64,000 bases of DNA from Magnolia sinica (GCF_029962835.1 NC_080588.1:30055501-30119500), one strand, 5' to 3'. Shown: positions 22,737-34,167, counted from the stretch's first letter. Numbers and translations are program-made. Notes: generated by a model from the sequence alone, not told the origin.

Positions 22737-23295
22737 GTATATGAAATTGAATTTATTCTAAATTTTATTTTGTCGTTATTGTGTTCCTTTTTTGGGCCGT
22801 AGTTATCATCCAAAGATAGATTGTTGTTATCATCCATCAGGGGTCGTGGTTATCATACACATTGAGTCGTGGCTGATGCACGACCCGATACGGATGATAA
22901 CCACGATCTAGAACGAGGTCATGGTTACAGTTTTATAAGGGTCGTGGTTTGTATGAACTGTGAGTCGTGATTATCATTCATAGTGGATCGTGATTTTCAT
23001 CCATGACGGTTCGTGGTTGTAAACCACGACCCACTGTGGATGACAACCACGATCCAGATGGAGGGTCATGGTTCACATTCTAAATGGAACATGGTTTCCA
23101 TCCATAGTGGGTCATGATGTGAACTACGACCCAATATGGACAACAACCATGATCTATTGTTCGTAATAACCACGACCGTTTTCTTGATCGTGGTAGTCAT
23201 CCACAGTGGGTCGTGGTTCACAACCAGGAAGCGCCGTGGTTGAATTCATTGAAAAAGACATTGAAATTCATTTTTAATATATGATTTTATTACAG

Positions 23296-23388
23296 GACAA
23301 TGTCTCTTCGATGAGCCCTCTCAGAGGAGAGACTGCTTCACTGCAGGAGCAAATGAAGCAGCTTGGAGAGGAGATCCAAGGAATGAAA
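23296..23388 (+). pseudogene. Exon type B, copy 4
   Basis: 93 bases between TATTACAG and the donor GTATAT. It encodes a full coil without stops (SPLRGETASLQEQMKQLGEE). It is the best preserved of the B exons; acceptor and donor both look functional. Confidence 0.7.
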
Positions 23389-23823
23389 GTATATTAATTT
23401 GAATTTATCATGAATCTGATTTGGTCATTGTTGTGCTCCGTTTTGGGTCATGATTATGATCCAATGATGCATCATTGTTATCATCCACCACGGGTCGTGG
23501 TTGTCATACACGTTGAGTCGTGAGTGAATCACGACCTAAGATTGATGATAACCACGATCCAGACCAGGGTCGTTGTTTGTATGAACTGTGGATTATAATT
23601 ATCATCTATAATGGATCGTGATTTTCATCCACGATGGTTCGTGGGTGCGAACCACGACCCAATATGGTCCACAACCACACTCCATTGGTCGTAATAACCA
23701 TGACCCTTTTCTTGATCGTGGTAGTCATCACCAGTGGATCGTGGTTCACAACCTGGAAGGGTCGTGGTTGAATTCATTGAAAAATATATTGAAATTCTTG
23801 AATAATACATGATTTTATTACAA

Positions 23824-23916
23824 GACAATGTCCCTTTGATGAGCCCTCTCAGAGGAGAGAATGCTTCACTACAGGAGCAGATGAAGCAACTTAGAGAGGA
23901 GATCCAAGTAATAAAG
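23824..23916 (+). pseudogene. Exon type B, copy 5
   Basis: 93 bases with an open frame (SPLRGENASLQEQMKQLREE), donor GTATAT. The acceptor has changed from ACAG to ACAA, so normal splicing would probably fail or move by one base. Confidence 0.65.
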
Positions 23917-24474
23917 GTATATGAAATCAAATTTATCCTGAATCTTATTTGGTCGTTGTTGTATTCCTTTTTGAGTCGTGGTTATCATCCAAAAATAGAT
24001 CATTGTTATCATCCACCAGGGGTCGTGCTTGTCAAACGCAATGGGACGTGGCTGAATCACTACCCAAGATTGATGATAACCACGATCCAGACCAGGGTCG
24101 TGGTTATAGTTTTATAAGGGTCGTGGTTTGTATGAACTGTGGAACACGATTATCATCCACAGTGGATCGTGATTTTCATCCACGATGGTTCGTGGTTGTG
24201 AACCACGACCCAATGTGGATGACAACCATGATCCAGATGGAGGGTCATGGTTCACATTCCCAATGGAACGTGGTTTCCATCCATAGTGGGTTGCAATGTG
24301 AACTACGACCCAATATAGACATCAACCACGAACCATTATTCGTAATAACCACGACCCTTTTCTTGATCGTGGTTGTCATCCATAGTGGGTCGTGGTTTAC
24401 AACCAGGAAGGGTCATGGTTGAATTCATTGAAAAAGACATTGAAATTCATAAATAATATATGATTTTATTATAG

Positions 24475-24620
24475 GACAACCCTTCGATGAGCCCTCTCAA
24501 AAGAGAGAATGCTTCACTCCAGGAGCAGATGAAGTAGCTTGGAGAGGAGATCCAAGTAATGAAGGTATATGAAATTGAATTTATGAAGTAGCTTGGAGAG
24601 GAGATCCAAGCAATGAAGGT
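24475..24620 (+). pseudogene. Exon type B, copy 6, with a partial 3' duplicate
   Basis: 90-base exon (three bases shorter near the start) after TTATTATAG, one TAG for CAG, donor GTATAT at 24565. About 50 bases covering the exon end, donor and intron start (ATGAAGTAGCTTGGAGAGGA...) are then repeated once more, ending at about 24618. This small tandem copy shows that duplication is still fine-grained in this array. Confidence 0.65.
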
Positions 24621-24833
24621 ATATGAAATTGAATTTATCCCGAATCTTTTTTTTATCGTTGTTGTGTTCTTTTTTGGGTCATAGTTATCATCCAAATATG
24701 GATCATTGTTATCATCCACCAGGGGTTGTGGTTGTCATACAAAATATATATGTGACTTGCCTTTGGTTTAATAGTTAACAGGTCATTATGAATGTAATGT
24801 TTTCTAATATACGATTTTAAAATAGGTCAACAG

Positions 24834-24972
24834 CTCAACAACAACTACAACCGTTGAGGCTGGGATGAGCCAACTCACTCATTTTGAAGATTGGATGAGT
24901 TTTCTTAAAGATGACAATGCTGCACCGCGGGAGTAGATGAGGCAAATAATAGAGGATTTCTAAGCTATGAAG
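24834..24972 (+). pseudogene. Exon type A, copy 2
   Basis: Second copy of 5060-5197 with the same upstream intron (GTCATTATGAATGTAATGTTTTCTAATATA..GGTCAACAG). It encodes LKDDNAAPRE and then a stop (TAG). It is more decayed than copy 1, and the donor GTATATGAA remains. Confidence 0.6.
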
Positions 24973-25168
24973 GTATATGAATTTTAATTTATCTTAGTCC
25001 TTATTTGGTCATGGTTATCTTCCAAAATGGATCGTGATTATCATCTACATTGGGTCATGGTTGTGCATGACTCAATGTGGATGAGAACCACAATCCAATA
25101 TGGATGATAGATGACAACCACGACCATTCATCTGAGTGATACATAAATAATATATGATTTTATTACGG

Positions 25169-25261
25169 GACAAAATCCCTTCGACGAGCCCTCTCAGACA
25201 TGAGAATTCACAACCGCGGGAGAGGATTAAGCAACTAAGAGAGGATTTCACCGCATAGAAG
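25169..25261 (+). pseudogene. Exon type B, copy 7 (diverged)
   Basis: 93 bases after TATTACGG (acceptor AG lost). It is the most changed of the 31-codon exons, with a stop near the end, donor GTATAC. It is followed by another GTCGTGGTT intron that is cut at 25553 by the Copia insertion. Confidence 0.55.
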
Positions 25262-25553
25262 GTATACGAAATTAAATTTATCTTGATCCTTACTTGGTCA
25301 TAGTTGTGTCTCTTTATGGGTCGTGATTATCCATAATGGATCGTGGTTGCCATCTACAATGGGTCGTGGTTTTCATACACATTGGGTTATGGTTGATGCA
25401 CGACCCAATTTAGATGACATCCATGATCCAGATGAGGATCGTGATCATTGTCAACATTGGATTGTTGTTATCATGTATATTTGGTTGTGATTATCAACCA
25501 TGACCCACTATCGTTGACAAGCATGATCCCTCGACTGAGTCGTGGTTAATAGG

Positions 25554-27408
25554 TGTAAGTGTTATGGTTTCTAGCTCCTATAATTGTCAAATTTTGTAGT
25601 GCCAAAACATCTTAGAATCTATGTCTTGTGTAGAGAATAAATATATTCAGGACAGTGCAAGATTACATGTTCATATTCAAGTACAACAGCAAGTGTGAAT
25701 TCAATGTTTCAAGATTTATAGCTCTTCAAGTCAAGACAAAGTTCCTATACTTTGAACCTCAAGCTCAAGCTTCAATGTTAGTCAAATTCAAGCTTCTAAA
25801 GGTCTCAAGTTCAAGCTTCTATATATGTCAAGATCTCAAGCTTCGTAAACTTCAAAGATCATCTTTCAACCAAAGGAAAAGAAGTTTCAATGTTCATACA
25901 TCATGTTTAAGGCATGAATGACCCTAGATTGACCATAGGGTAGGTCATTTTGTATACATAATTTAAATTGAGTCACTTTATTAGTGAATTGGCTATTTCT
26001 CCACTAGTCTTGGACTATATTCGAATAGTCCTAACACTGGCTCGACCAGTCCAAGAATTCCTCAACCAGTCCAAAGTTTGTTACTGATTTTTGAAAATTT
26101 TTGTTATAGCCTCGACCAGTCCTGGAGACTGCTCGACCGATCGTGTGAACAGTGCTCGACCAATCCTACAGCCTCGACTCAAAGTCCAGTAACTAAAAAT
26201 AGTTCCATACGACCAGTCGTGGAGGCCACACGACCGGTCGAGCAGAGCCCACGACCAGTCCTGGAAAGGCTTTATCCTATCGCGCTCAAAATTTTAAAAA
26301 TCTATTGGTCATACAACCAGTCGTGCCGACCTCAGGACCAGTTGAGAATGCGATTTCTTCAACTATAAATAGAGCACGAATTTCAAAGTTTTATATTCAA
26401 TTTAAGCTAAGTCAATACGCCACTCTGAAAGATAAGTTAGTGATATTCTTAAGCTATTTAGTGCTCATTTCTATTCTCTTTAATTAGCTTTTTTCGTATT
26501 TGATTTTGTATTCTACATTCCAATTATATTTGAAAGAGGGATTGAAGTATTCCCATTTCTTGGAATCAAAATCAAATCAAGCTAGCCCAAGGTGCTTTAA
26601 ATCTAAAATCTATCTAGACCTTAGAACCATTTCTTAAGTGAGTGTGGACATTGAACTTTTACGTTGAACTTCTACTCCGATTTGGTTCTTCCGGGCTACA
26701 TCTAAAGAAGAATATCCAGGTATTTTATATTATTGTAAAGTTTCATTGAGATTGTGGCAGAAAAATCTCTCTGTTTTGGTTTATCTGAGGTGATCCAGAA
26801 AAATCAGAGTGCGGGATTTTTTGAATTGTGTAAGCCCACTTGAAAGACACAATTGTGAGGGCTTTAGGTGAACCTTGAAAAACCTATTTTCATAGTGAAC
26901 GCTAATATCCACTATGTGAGGATATTAGAAGTGGAGTAGTTGTGTGGCTGTTTTTCTAAACAATTGGTGTACACACAAGCGAACCACTATAATTTCTGAT
27001 CTTGTGGATTGATTGTTTTTTTGTGGATGTTTGTAATTTTCCTTTTTGCATTTGTGGAGAATGTTGTAATTTCTTTTATGCAACTGTGGGAATGTTGTAA
27101 TAACTTAGATTTCTTTCCTTGCTATTTATTTATTTATTCCTCTATATCAGTTTGAGTTTTCGATACACAGACCTTTCTAGGAATCAGGTTGTCCTACCAT
27201 AAACCTTTGGTTTTTAGTGTAAGGTTGTCCTTAGAACAACATCTGTATCAATCTCTCAATACTTGTACATTTGAGGTTGTATTTTAATTCAGCATTGTGA
27301 GATTGTTTTAGTGCGATCTTTATTTAATTGTTTAAATTCCACTGTTAATTTTAATTTGGCATAGTCCTATTCACCCCTCCTCTAGGACTTTATTGCTCAG
27401 CCTTTTCA
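25554..27408 (+). repeat. 5' LTR of the Copia element
   Basis: 1855 bases, TGTAAGTGTTATGG to CCTTTTCA. Its U3 part (25990-26350) carries a dense series of CGACCAGTC-like words, and the TATA box is at 26364. It is slightly longer than the 3' LTR, with several small indels between them, for example near 27040 and 34390. Confidence 0.92.
26364..26372 (+). promoter_or_regulatory. TATA box in the Copia 5' LTR
   Basis: CTATAAATAGAGCACG, the plant consensus TATAAATA, directly downstream of the CGACCAGTC-word cluster. The same sequence is at 34953-34961 in the 3' LTR. Confidence 0.75.
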
Positions 27409-27410
27409 AG

Positions 27411-27422
27411 TGGTATCAAAGC
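27411..27422 (+). other. Primer-binding site of the Copia element
   Basis: TGGTATCAAAGC, two bases after the LTR end. It matches the initiator-methionine tRNA 3' end with one difference (A for G). Confidence 0.85.
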
Positions 27423-27490
27423 CTAATAGCTCGCTTTTAATTATTCTTTTTGGATTTATTTCCTGAGCTAATTGATCTGAGCTATTTGAG

Positions 27491-28246
27491 ATGTCAAATT
27501 TTAATAGCCTTTCAGTCACTAGGCCTCCACCATTTGATGGCTTCAACTATGCCTATTGGAAAGCCAGAATGAGGATTTTCTTAAAATTCATGAATGAGAG
27601 CGTGTGGCAAGCCACAGTGACTGAATGGACCCCTCCTACCACTAAAGTAACTTGTATCGATGGATCCAAATCTATATTTAAAGTCCAAATCATCACAACC
27701 AAATTTGAGGAAATATGTATGGAAGAAAATGAAACCTTCATGGACTTCTATACAAGATTGAATGACATTGTGAACTCTATGTGGGGTCTCGGTGATAAAA
27801 TCCCAAAAAGTAAAGCCTGTGCAAAGATACTACGCTCACTCCCCGAACGGTTCAATTCAAAGGTGACCGCGATCTAGGAACTTCGTGATACGGATAATAT
27901 GAGGGTAGAAGAATTAGTTGGTTCTTTACAAACCTATGAGTTAACTTTTAAAGCTCCTAAAAGTAAATATATCGCCCTTAAATCTTTTAAATGTATTTCT
28001 CAAGTAAATAGTAGTAATTCTGAAGATGATATGGCTCTTTTAGCTAAAAAGTTTCATAAGATTTTCAAAAGTAAAAAGAGGGTTGATTTTCAAAAACCTA
28101 ATGAAAAGAAAATAGCTAAATCTAAAACCTGAAAATCTTTAAAAGACAGTCAATGTTACAACTGCCATGAATATGGGCATTTAGCAAACAAGTGTCCTAA
28201 AAAGGACAAACCTAAAAAAGAAAGGTATGTTGGCTCCTTGGGATGA
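27491..28246 (+). pseudogene. Copia gag (broken)
   Basis: One frame with stops near 27875 and 28130. The N-terminus has PPPFDGFNYAYWKARMRIFL, the DUF4219/UBN2-type start of Copia gag. It continues to a CCHC knuckle CYNCHEYGHLANKC at about 28155-28195. The frame is then lost near 28236. Its product would form the element's particle and bind RNA. Confidence 0.85.
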
Positions 28247-28901
28247 ATCTTCTGGCTCTGAAGCCTCTTCTGAATCAGAAGATTCTGAAACCGAGTTGGG
28301 TAATGAAGTCAAAGCCGTTATGACTCTAGCCAAGTTCACTTTTTCAGATCATGATGATTCAACTAGTGAAGAAAATCTGAATAGTGATCATGAGAATGAA
28401 GAAGATCTTCAAGATGCTTATAATGCCCTTTACAAGGAGAGTTGTAAAATTGCTGTAAAACTAAAACTTTATAAAGAAAAGTTTTCGAAACTTAAAGAAA
28501 ATTTTGATAATCTTGTTTTAGAAAAATCTCATATTTTAGACTATTTTGAAAAAACTAAGTGCGACTTAGATTTCAAAAACTCCCAAGTTGAAAACTTAAA
28601 ATCTGAAAACGAGAAGCTAAAACTTGAAATCTCTTCACTTTTGAGTTTAAAGGACACATGGAAGTATGCCCAAGGTGATCCTAAGTTAGAAAAACTATTA
28701 TTTGAATTCAGAAAATGTGGCAACCGATCTAGATTGAGTTACGACAAAAGTATTCCTCCCAAACATAAGAATACTCCTAAGTTTGTGAAAGGAGAGTCTT
28801 CAAACTCAAAAGGGAAAAGCCTGAATCAAAATTATCCTAAAAATGCTAAAACTTTTCAATCTTTAAAACCTAAAAGCAACGATATCAACTATAAAAATTA
28901 G
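28227..28901 (+). pseudogene. Copia gag-pol linker, acidic and coiled coil
   Basis: 224 open residues: an acidic serine-rich part (ESSGSEASSESEDSETELG), then a long coil (KLKLYKEKFSKLKENFDNL..VENLKSENEKLKLEISSL), then a basic, lysine/asparagine-rich part. Sirevirus gag-pol proteins have such a stretch between the zinc knuckle and protease. It is shifted in frame relative to gag. The part from 28715 on matches the fragment at 61230-61920. Confidence 0.75.
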
Positions 28902-29472
28902 AATTATAATCCTTTAGCTGAGAAAATTGTTGATTTACTTAAGAAGCTGTTAAAATCTAACTCGGTGGGTCGGTCTTATAACAACTACAAAAATAAGAAG
29001 GCCAACTATACTCTTAAACCCAAGATTGTAATGAAATGGGTTCCTAAAGTTACTTGCTTGGTTGCCCACACTGCTTTCAAAACTTTAAGTCATTCAAAGT
29101 AGTACCTAGACAGTGGTTGCTCCAGACATGACAGGCGATAAGGGTCTGTTTACCAATCTTAAAGATATGACTGATGGTTTAGTCACATTCGGTGATGGCA
29201 GTAACTGCAGGATTGTTGGCTAAGGTACGGTTTAGCCTTCCTTTATTTGAGAATATTTTATATGTAGAAGGGTTAAAACACAACTTATTAAGCATTTCTC
29301 AAATATGCGATAATAATCATAGTGTAAAATTTACCAACCTAGGATGCGAAATTTTAAATAAAAATGGTTCTGTAATATTAACTGGTCGCAGAACTTCTGA
29401 AAACTGCTACATTGTAAGTGATTCTAGCTCATCTAATTTATCGTGTTATATGGTCCATACCGATGAGACCAG
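28902..29472 (+). pseudogene. Copia protease and pre-integrase region (broken)
   Basis: The protease active site is visible as YLDSGCSRH (DSG near 29109), followed by frameshifts. From 29192 an open frame reads LKHNLLSISQICDNNHSVKF, the typical pre-integrase segment. The same part is better preserved at 61630-61920, where the active site reads YLDSGCSRHMTGD. Confidence 0.85.
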
Positions 29473-30300
29473 TTGTGGCATAAACACCTCGGACATGTAA
29501 ACTACCACAACTTGTATAGATTGAGCAAAAGAGAGTTAGTAAGAGGCTTACCCAAAATACAAAAAGTAGATAAAATATGTGGCGAATACCAGATTGGCAA
29601 ACAAACTAGGAGTTCTCATAAAAAGGTAGACTCCAATGCCACATCTAAATTGCTCAAACTCCTCCATATGGATCTTCTTGGACCAACTAGAATGGAGAGT
29701 CGAGGTGGCAAAAAGTACATACTGGTAATTGTTGATGACTTTACCAGATATACTTGGGTAGTCTTCCTAAGAGACAAATCAGAAACTCTCGATGAAGTAT
29801 AAAGGATACTTAGACGTATCCAAACTGAAAAAGAGTCTCAAGTCTGTAAGATCCGTAGCGATCATGGGTCAGAATTCGAGAATAGCGGTTTTGAGAAGTT
29901 TTGCAGTGATCAGGGAATATCGCATGAATTCTCTACTCCCAAAACACCACAACAAAATGGTATAGTAGAAAGGAAAAATAAAGTACTTCAAGAAATGGCA
30001 AATGTAATGTCAAATAGTATGAAGCTCCCTAAAAATCTATAGGTCGAAGCCGTAAATACTGCGTGTTATATAATTAACCACATTTATACTAGAAAATCAA
30101 ATAGTAAAATGGCTTATCAAATGTGGTTTGATAAGAAGCCTATGTCAAATACTTTCGAGTTTTTGGCAGCAGGTGCTATATTTTACGTGACCGAGAAAAT
30201 CTGGGTAAGTTTGACACCAAAAGTGGTGAAGGAATATTTTTAGGATATGCTCTGAATAGTCGAGCATATAGGGTTCTTAATAAGAAGACCGGTGTTATTT
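29473..30300 (+). pseudogene. Copia integrase (broken)
   Basis: Begins with the zinc-binding part (WHKHLGHVNYHNLYRLSKRE; the usual Cys pair is partly lost, CGEYQIGKQ). Then comes the catalytic core with HMDLLGPTRMES (first Asp), IRSDHGSEFEN (second Asp) and PQQNGIVERKNKVLQEMA (Glu in the usual place). Stops near 29801 and 30040, then a frameshift near 30190. Core residues are kept although the frame is dead. Confidence 0.88.
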
Positions 30301-31290
30301 AAGAGTCTATTAATATGGTTATTGACGATCACTTGAATACATCTGTTTTTAGTTTAGAAAATAATGAAGTACTTCTAATTGATAAACCAGATACTTCATC
30401 AAGTCAAAATAACTCTGAACTGAGGACTGTTAAAGATCATCTAACTAATCAGATTCTTGAAAACCCTCTCATTAGTGTGCACAATCGTAGACAACTAGAA
30501 TATATGTGTAATTACGTGTGTTTTACATCTCAGATAGAACCGGCTAATGTAAAAGAAGCTCTTACTGATGAAAACTGGATAGTTACGATGCAAGAAGAGC
30601 TTAATTAATTTGTTAGAAATGATGTTTGGTACTTAGTTCCAAGACCTAAAGATAAATACATTATCGGAACTAAATGAATTTTCAAAAATAAGTCTGATGA
30701 ACTTGGTAATATCATTAGAAACAAGGCTAGGCTAGTTGTACAAGGGTACACTCAAATTGAAGGTATCGATTATGATGAGACCTTTGCCCTAGTAGCTCGT
30801 CTTAAATCAATCAAACTATTTATATCCATCTCATGCTTTAGAAAGTTCAAAATATACCAAATGGATGTGAAGAGTGCTTTCTTAAATGACGATTTGCATG
30901 AAAAAGTGTATGTTGAACAACCAACGGGTTTTGAAGGCCCTAAGAATGCTGATCATGTCTATCGCCTAAAAAGGCTCTCTACGGTTTGAAACAAGCTCCC
31001 AAGGCATGGTATGAAAAGTTGACTAAGTTTTTGCTAAGTCATAATTTTCTAATGGGAAGTGTTAATAAAACTTTATTTGTTAAAAAACATAATGATCACA
31101 TTTAACAGTGCAAATTTATGTTGATGATATAATTTAAGGATCTACCTATGCTAACATGACTGTTGAGTTTGCAGATCTTATGAAATCTAAGTTCGAAATG
31201 AGCATGGTTGGGGAATTGAATTATTTCCTAGGGTTGCAAGTTAAACAACAACCTGATGGTTTCTTTATTTCTCAAACCAAATATGCTCTG
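30301..31290 (+). pseudogene. Copia reverse transcriptase (broken)
   Basis: Starts about EPANVKEALTDENWIVTMQE, then [20 protein letters not shown] and [20 protein letters not shown]. The YVDD active site is at about 31110, followed by a stop where Phe is usual. Later GELNYFLGLQVKQQPDGFF. Frameshifts lie near 30980, and a few stops are present. Confidence 0.9.
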
Positions 31291-32061
31291 AACTTAGTTT
31301 AAAAGTTTAGATTTGAGAATGGGAAAAATTTTGATACTCCTATGAGTACAACTTTAAAACTCTCAAAGGACTCTACAGGTAAGAGTTTGGATCCTAAACT
31401 ATATCGAAGTATGATTGGAAGTTTGCTTTATTTAACTGCAAGTAAACCTGATATTGCATTTAGCATAGGAATTTGTGCTAGATATCAATCTGACCCTAAA
31501 GAGTCACATTTAACTGTTGTTAAGTGGATTATGCGATACGTCGCAAGCTCTGCAAATCTGGGTCTTTGGTATCCACATGATACTAGTGTTCAATTAGCTG
31601 GTTACATTAATGCTGATTGGGCTGGTTACATTGATGATAGAAAGTCAACCAATGGTGGTTGTTTTTATATTGGGAACTGTTTAGTTTCTTGGCAAAGTAA
31701 GAAACAAAGTTCCGTATCGCTTTCAACTGCTGAAGCTGAATACATTGCGGCAGGTAATGCCTTTACTCAGCTTGTATGGATTTAAAGAATGTTAAGCGAT
31801 TACGGAATTGCATAGGACTCTATGATTTTATATTGTGATAATTCCAGTGCAATTAATCTATCTAAAAATCCAATCTAGCATTCATGAACCAAGCACATTG
31901 ACATTAGATATCACTACATTTGTGATTTAGTGGAAGAAAAGATAATTTCTTTGGAATACATACCAACTGAGACTTAACTTGCAGACATATTCACAAAACC
32001 ACTCGACAAAACTAGGTTTTCTAAATTAAAATTTGATCTTGGTATGTGCACTTTGAATTGA
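31291..32061 (+). pseudogene. Copia RNase H and pol end (broken)
   Basis: From 31342 a 147-residue open frame holds SLLYLTASKPDIAFSIGICA and DADW-like NADWAGYIDDRKSTNGGC, then SLSTAEAEYIAA. After a stop near 31785 it continues YCDNSSAINLSKNP, TKHIDIRYHYI and ADIFTKPL, and ends CTLN at 32059-32061. The catalytic Asp and Glu are kept. Confidence 0.9.
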
Positions 32062-32514
32062 TTATTCATGCATTTCTGTATCATAATGTATATATTTGTT
32101 ATTTTAAATGTTTAAAATCTTAAATTTTATGAAAACTGCTCATTTTTTGTTATACACGACCAATCGAGTACGTACTCGACCAGTTGTGACACGACTGGTC
32201 GAGCATGTACTCGACTAGTTGTGGGTCATGGTTTGACCTTTATTTGGGGGAAAATCCCTTTTTCTTCATTTTATGCTTCTTCTCCAACGAGTCCTAGGTC
32301 AACCGGTCGAACCCATCTCCTAGTTCTTTAAGGTTAGTGCTTTATTTCCATTTTCCTTGTAGATTCAAGTTCATATCACTCCTTTTCCATCTTTGATGTG
32401 ATTTATTTCTTATTTCATTGAGGTTTTTGGAGTTTTCTTCTCTAAAATCTGATCTTGAGAAAACCCACTCTATATCTTTTGTAACTACTTGGTTCCTTGA
32501 TTTTCTACTTGTAA
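32062..32514 (+). other. Copia spacer between pol and the extra ORF
   Basis: No gene. At 32155-32310 there are six or so CGACCAGT/ACTGGTCG-type words in both directions, the same as in the LTR U3. This could be a control region or a splice/leader region for the extra ORF; no direct evidence. Confidence 0.5.
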
Positions 32515-33647
32515 ATGGAAGGTAGAGGCAAAAAGAAAAGTTCTCGTGGTCCTTCTTCTTATAGATTGACACCTATCATAGTATGCCACCTTCGGTCACC
32601 CGAAGATGATCCCTCCTATGTGCGGGATATACTGTTGCGCAATGTTATAGTTGAACAACCTGTTCATATTGAACATCTCACTCCATTTAAAATCCTTCCT
32701 CTTCTCCAAACTGTAGGATGGGATAACATTCTACATTAGGGTGGGCTAGCATACTAGTCCATTGTGCAAGCTATGTATGCATGTATTTCTAATTTTTCAA
32801 CTGAAAATTTAACATTTATTATTGCTACTAGAGAAGGTCCAGTTAAAATAAACCGACATTTAATCTCTGGTCTAATGGACATACCTATTAATAATGAAGG
32901 TATTCCTATTAGCACTTTAATTACTAAACCATCTGAATCAGAAAAATGTATGCTTACTAGAGAATTGTGTAATATAGATGCGCAATGGAGTACTAACAGA
33001 AATGCGCTTGCTTCAAAGTATTTGTTACCTAGATATAAAGTTCTTCACAGGATATTCATTTCTAATGTTTATCCTCGTTCTAGTAACAAAACCGAACTCA
33101 CTATGTTCATGGTTTGGATTCTTCATGCCATTGTCTCTAGAACCAATGTATGTCTTCCTTCTTTAATCGTCATTGCATCATTCAATTTTGTCTCCATCCT
33201 GGACATAATGATATCCCTTTTGCTTATCTGATAACTGTGTTAGCCACCCATTTATTAGTGGCTATGCCTATTGGAGAGGCTGCCATTCAACATCTAATCT
33301 TCAACAACTCCAATATAAACAAAATGAATTTGAGGTTGGCCACTGGCTAAGTCAATGTGGGTGTTGGAGGAGTTGCTGCAGTGAATGAAGAAGAAGGTGA
33401 TTTACCTCCGGATGACATTAACATAGATGATATTTTTGATGAGATCGAGGCTGACTCAGCGGATGATCCTGACTATCAACCGTCTGACTTTGATGCGTAG
33501 TTACGCTCTCTTGAGGAGAAGGTAGAGAATATGAATGTGTCCCATGATTTACAGTTCAAATATATGCGCAAGTATCTTAGGCGCCTGAACAAGGGACTTC
33601 ATAAACTTGATCTTACCATACCTGCTCCTTCTTCAAGTTCTGATTAG
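32515..33647 (+). pseudogene. Extra 3' ORF of the Copia element, plant-transposon-protein type
   Basis: Starts MEGRGKKKSSRG (basic). Then LLQTVGWDNIL and VQAMYACISNFSTENLTFII, PVKINRHLISGLMDIPI, and a core VLHRIFISNVYPRSSNKTE with VCLPSLIV. It ends in an acidic part (DDINIDDIFDEIEADSADD) and a charged C-terminal helix (LRSLEEKVENMNVSHDLQF). Stops near 32737, 32755, 33348 and 33498; one frameshift near 33160. The position after pol is where Sireviruses carry their 'env-like' ORF, but I see no signal peptide or membrane segment. The core and the domain order match the Gypsy accessory ORF at 17145-18599. Confidence 0.75.
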
Positions 33648-33879
33648 TTTTTAGTTATCTTGGATTGTAATAACTCTTATGATACTTTGCTTTCTTTCGG
33701 TTTGTGGGATTGAATTTGGTTAAACTATGTTGATGTTGGTTGATTATGCTTGAACATTACTTGCTTATGAATTTCATATCTTGACTATCTTGATTCATTA
33801 TTCCTCATTGCTCACCTTATTCTTCTTTGTTTATCTATGTCCTGTTTCATGTATTGGTTTCTTCCTTTGTCATATTGTG
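33648..33879. other. Copia 3' noncoding
   Basis: T-rich DNA after the extra ORF. I see no feature before the first polypurine tract. Confidence 0.4.
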
Positions 33880-34167
33880 ACAAAAAGGGGGAGAATTTTG
33901 TCATGCTTGATATATGGTGTTTATATGGCATGTGGATTGTGGACATGTATCCTTACATGTATCCTTCTTTTTGTAAGGGGGAGGAGTAAGTAAGGGGGAG
34001 TAGTAGTATTGATGAAGTGTGATGCGTAATGCGACTTGTTTATAACTGGTGCATGATTCTTTAACCAGATTGTTACTGGTTTCTTTTGATAACTGGTGCA
34101 TGATTCTTTGTGCATATAATGCTTATTATGAAGTGTGTTTTGTCACAAATTTGACAAAGGGGGAGAT
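33880..34167 (+). other. Repeated polypurine tracts of the Copia element
   Basis: AAAAAGGGGGAGA at about 33882, AAGGGGGAGGAG at 33975, AAGGGGGAGTAG at 33993, and the final AAAGGGGGAGAT at 34156-34167 next to the 3' LTR. The last is the working position; the others repeat it within GACAAA contexts. Multiple tracts are a known Sirevirus mark. Confidence 0.8.

Larger units (their letters stand above)
22737..25553. repeat. GTCGTGGTT-palindrome introns with further B and A exons
   Basis: Same exon-intron module as at 5198-6829, repeated at intervals of about 530-650 bases: exon B copies at 23296, 23824 and 24475, then the A-type exon at 24834 and B at 25169. A junction at 24741 shows one array cut in the middle (GTTGTCATAC joined to AAAATATATATGTGACTTGC), so a unit was duplicated by an exchange inside an array. 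The block ends where the Copia element is inserted. Confidence 0.75.

Noticed and set aside
32515..33647. Reading the Copia extra ORF as an envelope gene
   Set aside because: The position fits the env-like ORF of Sireviruses, but there is no signal peptide, transmembrane anchor or cleavage site, and the core instead matches the Gypsy accessory protein.
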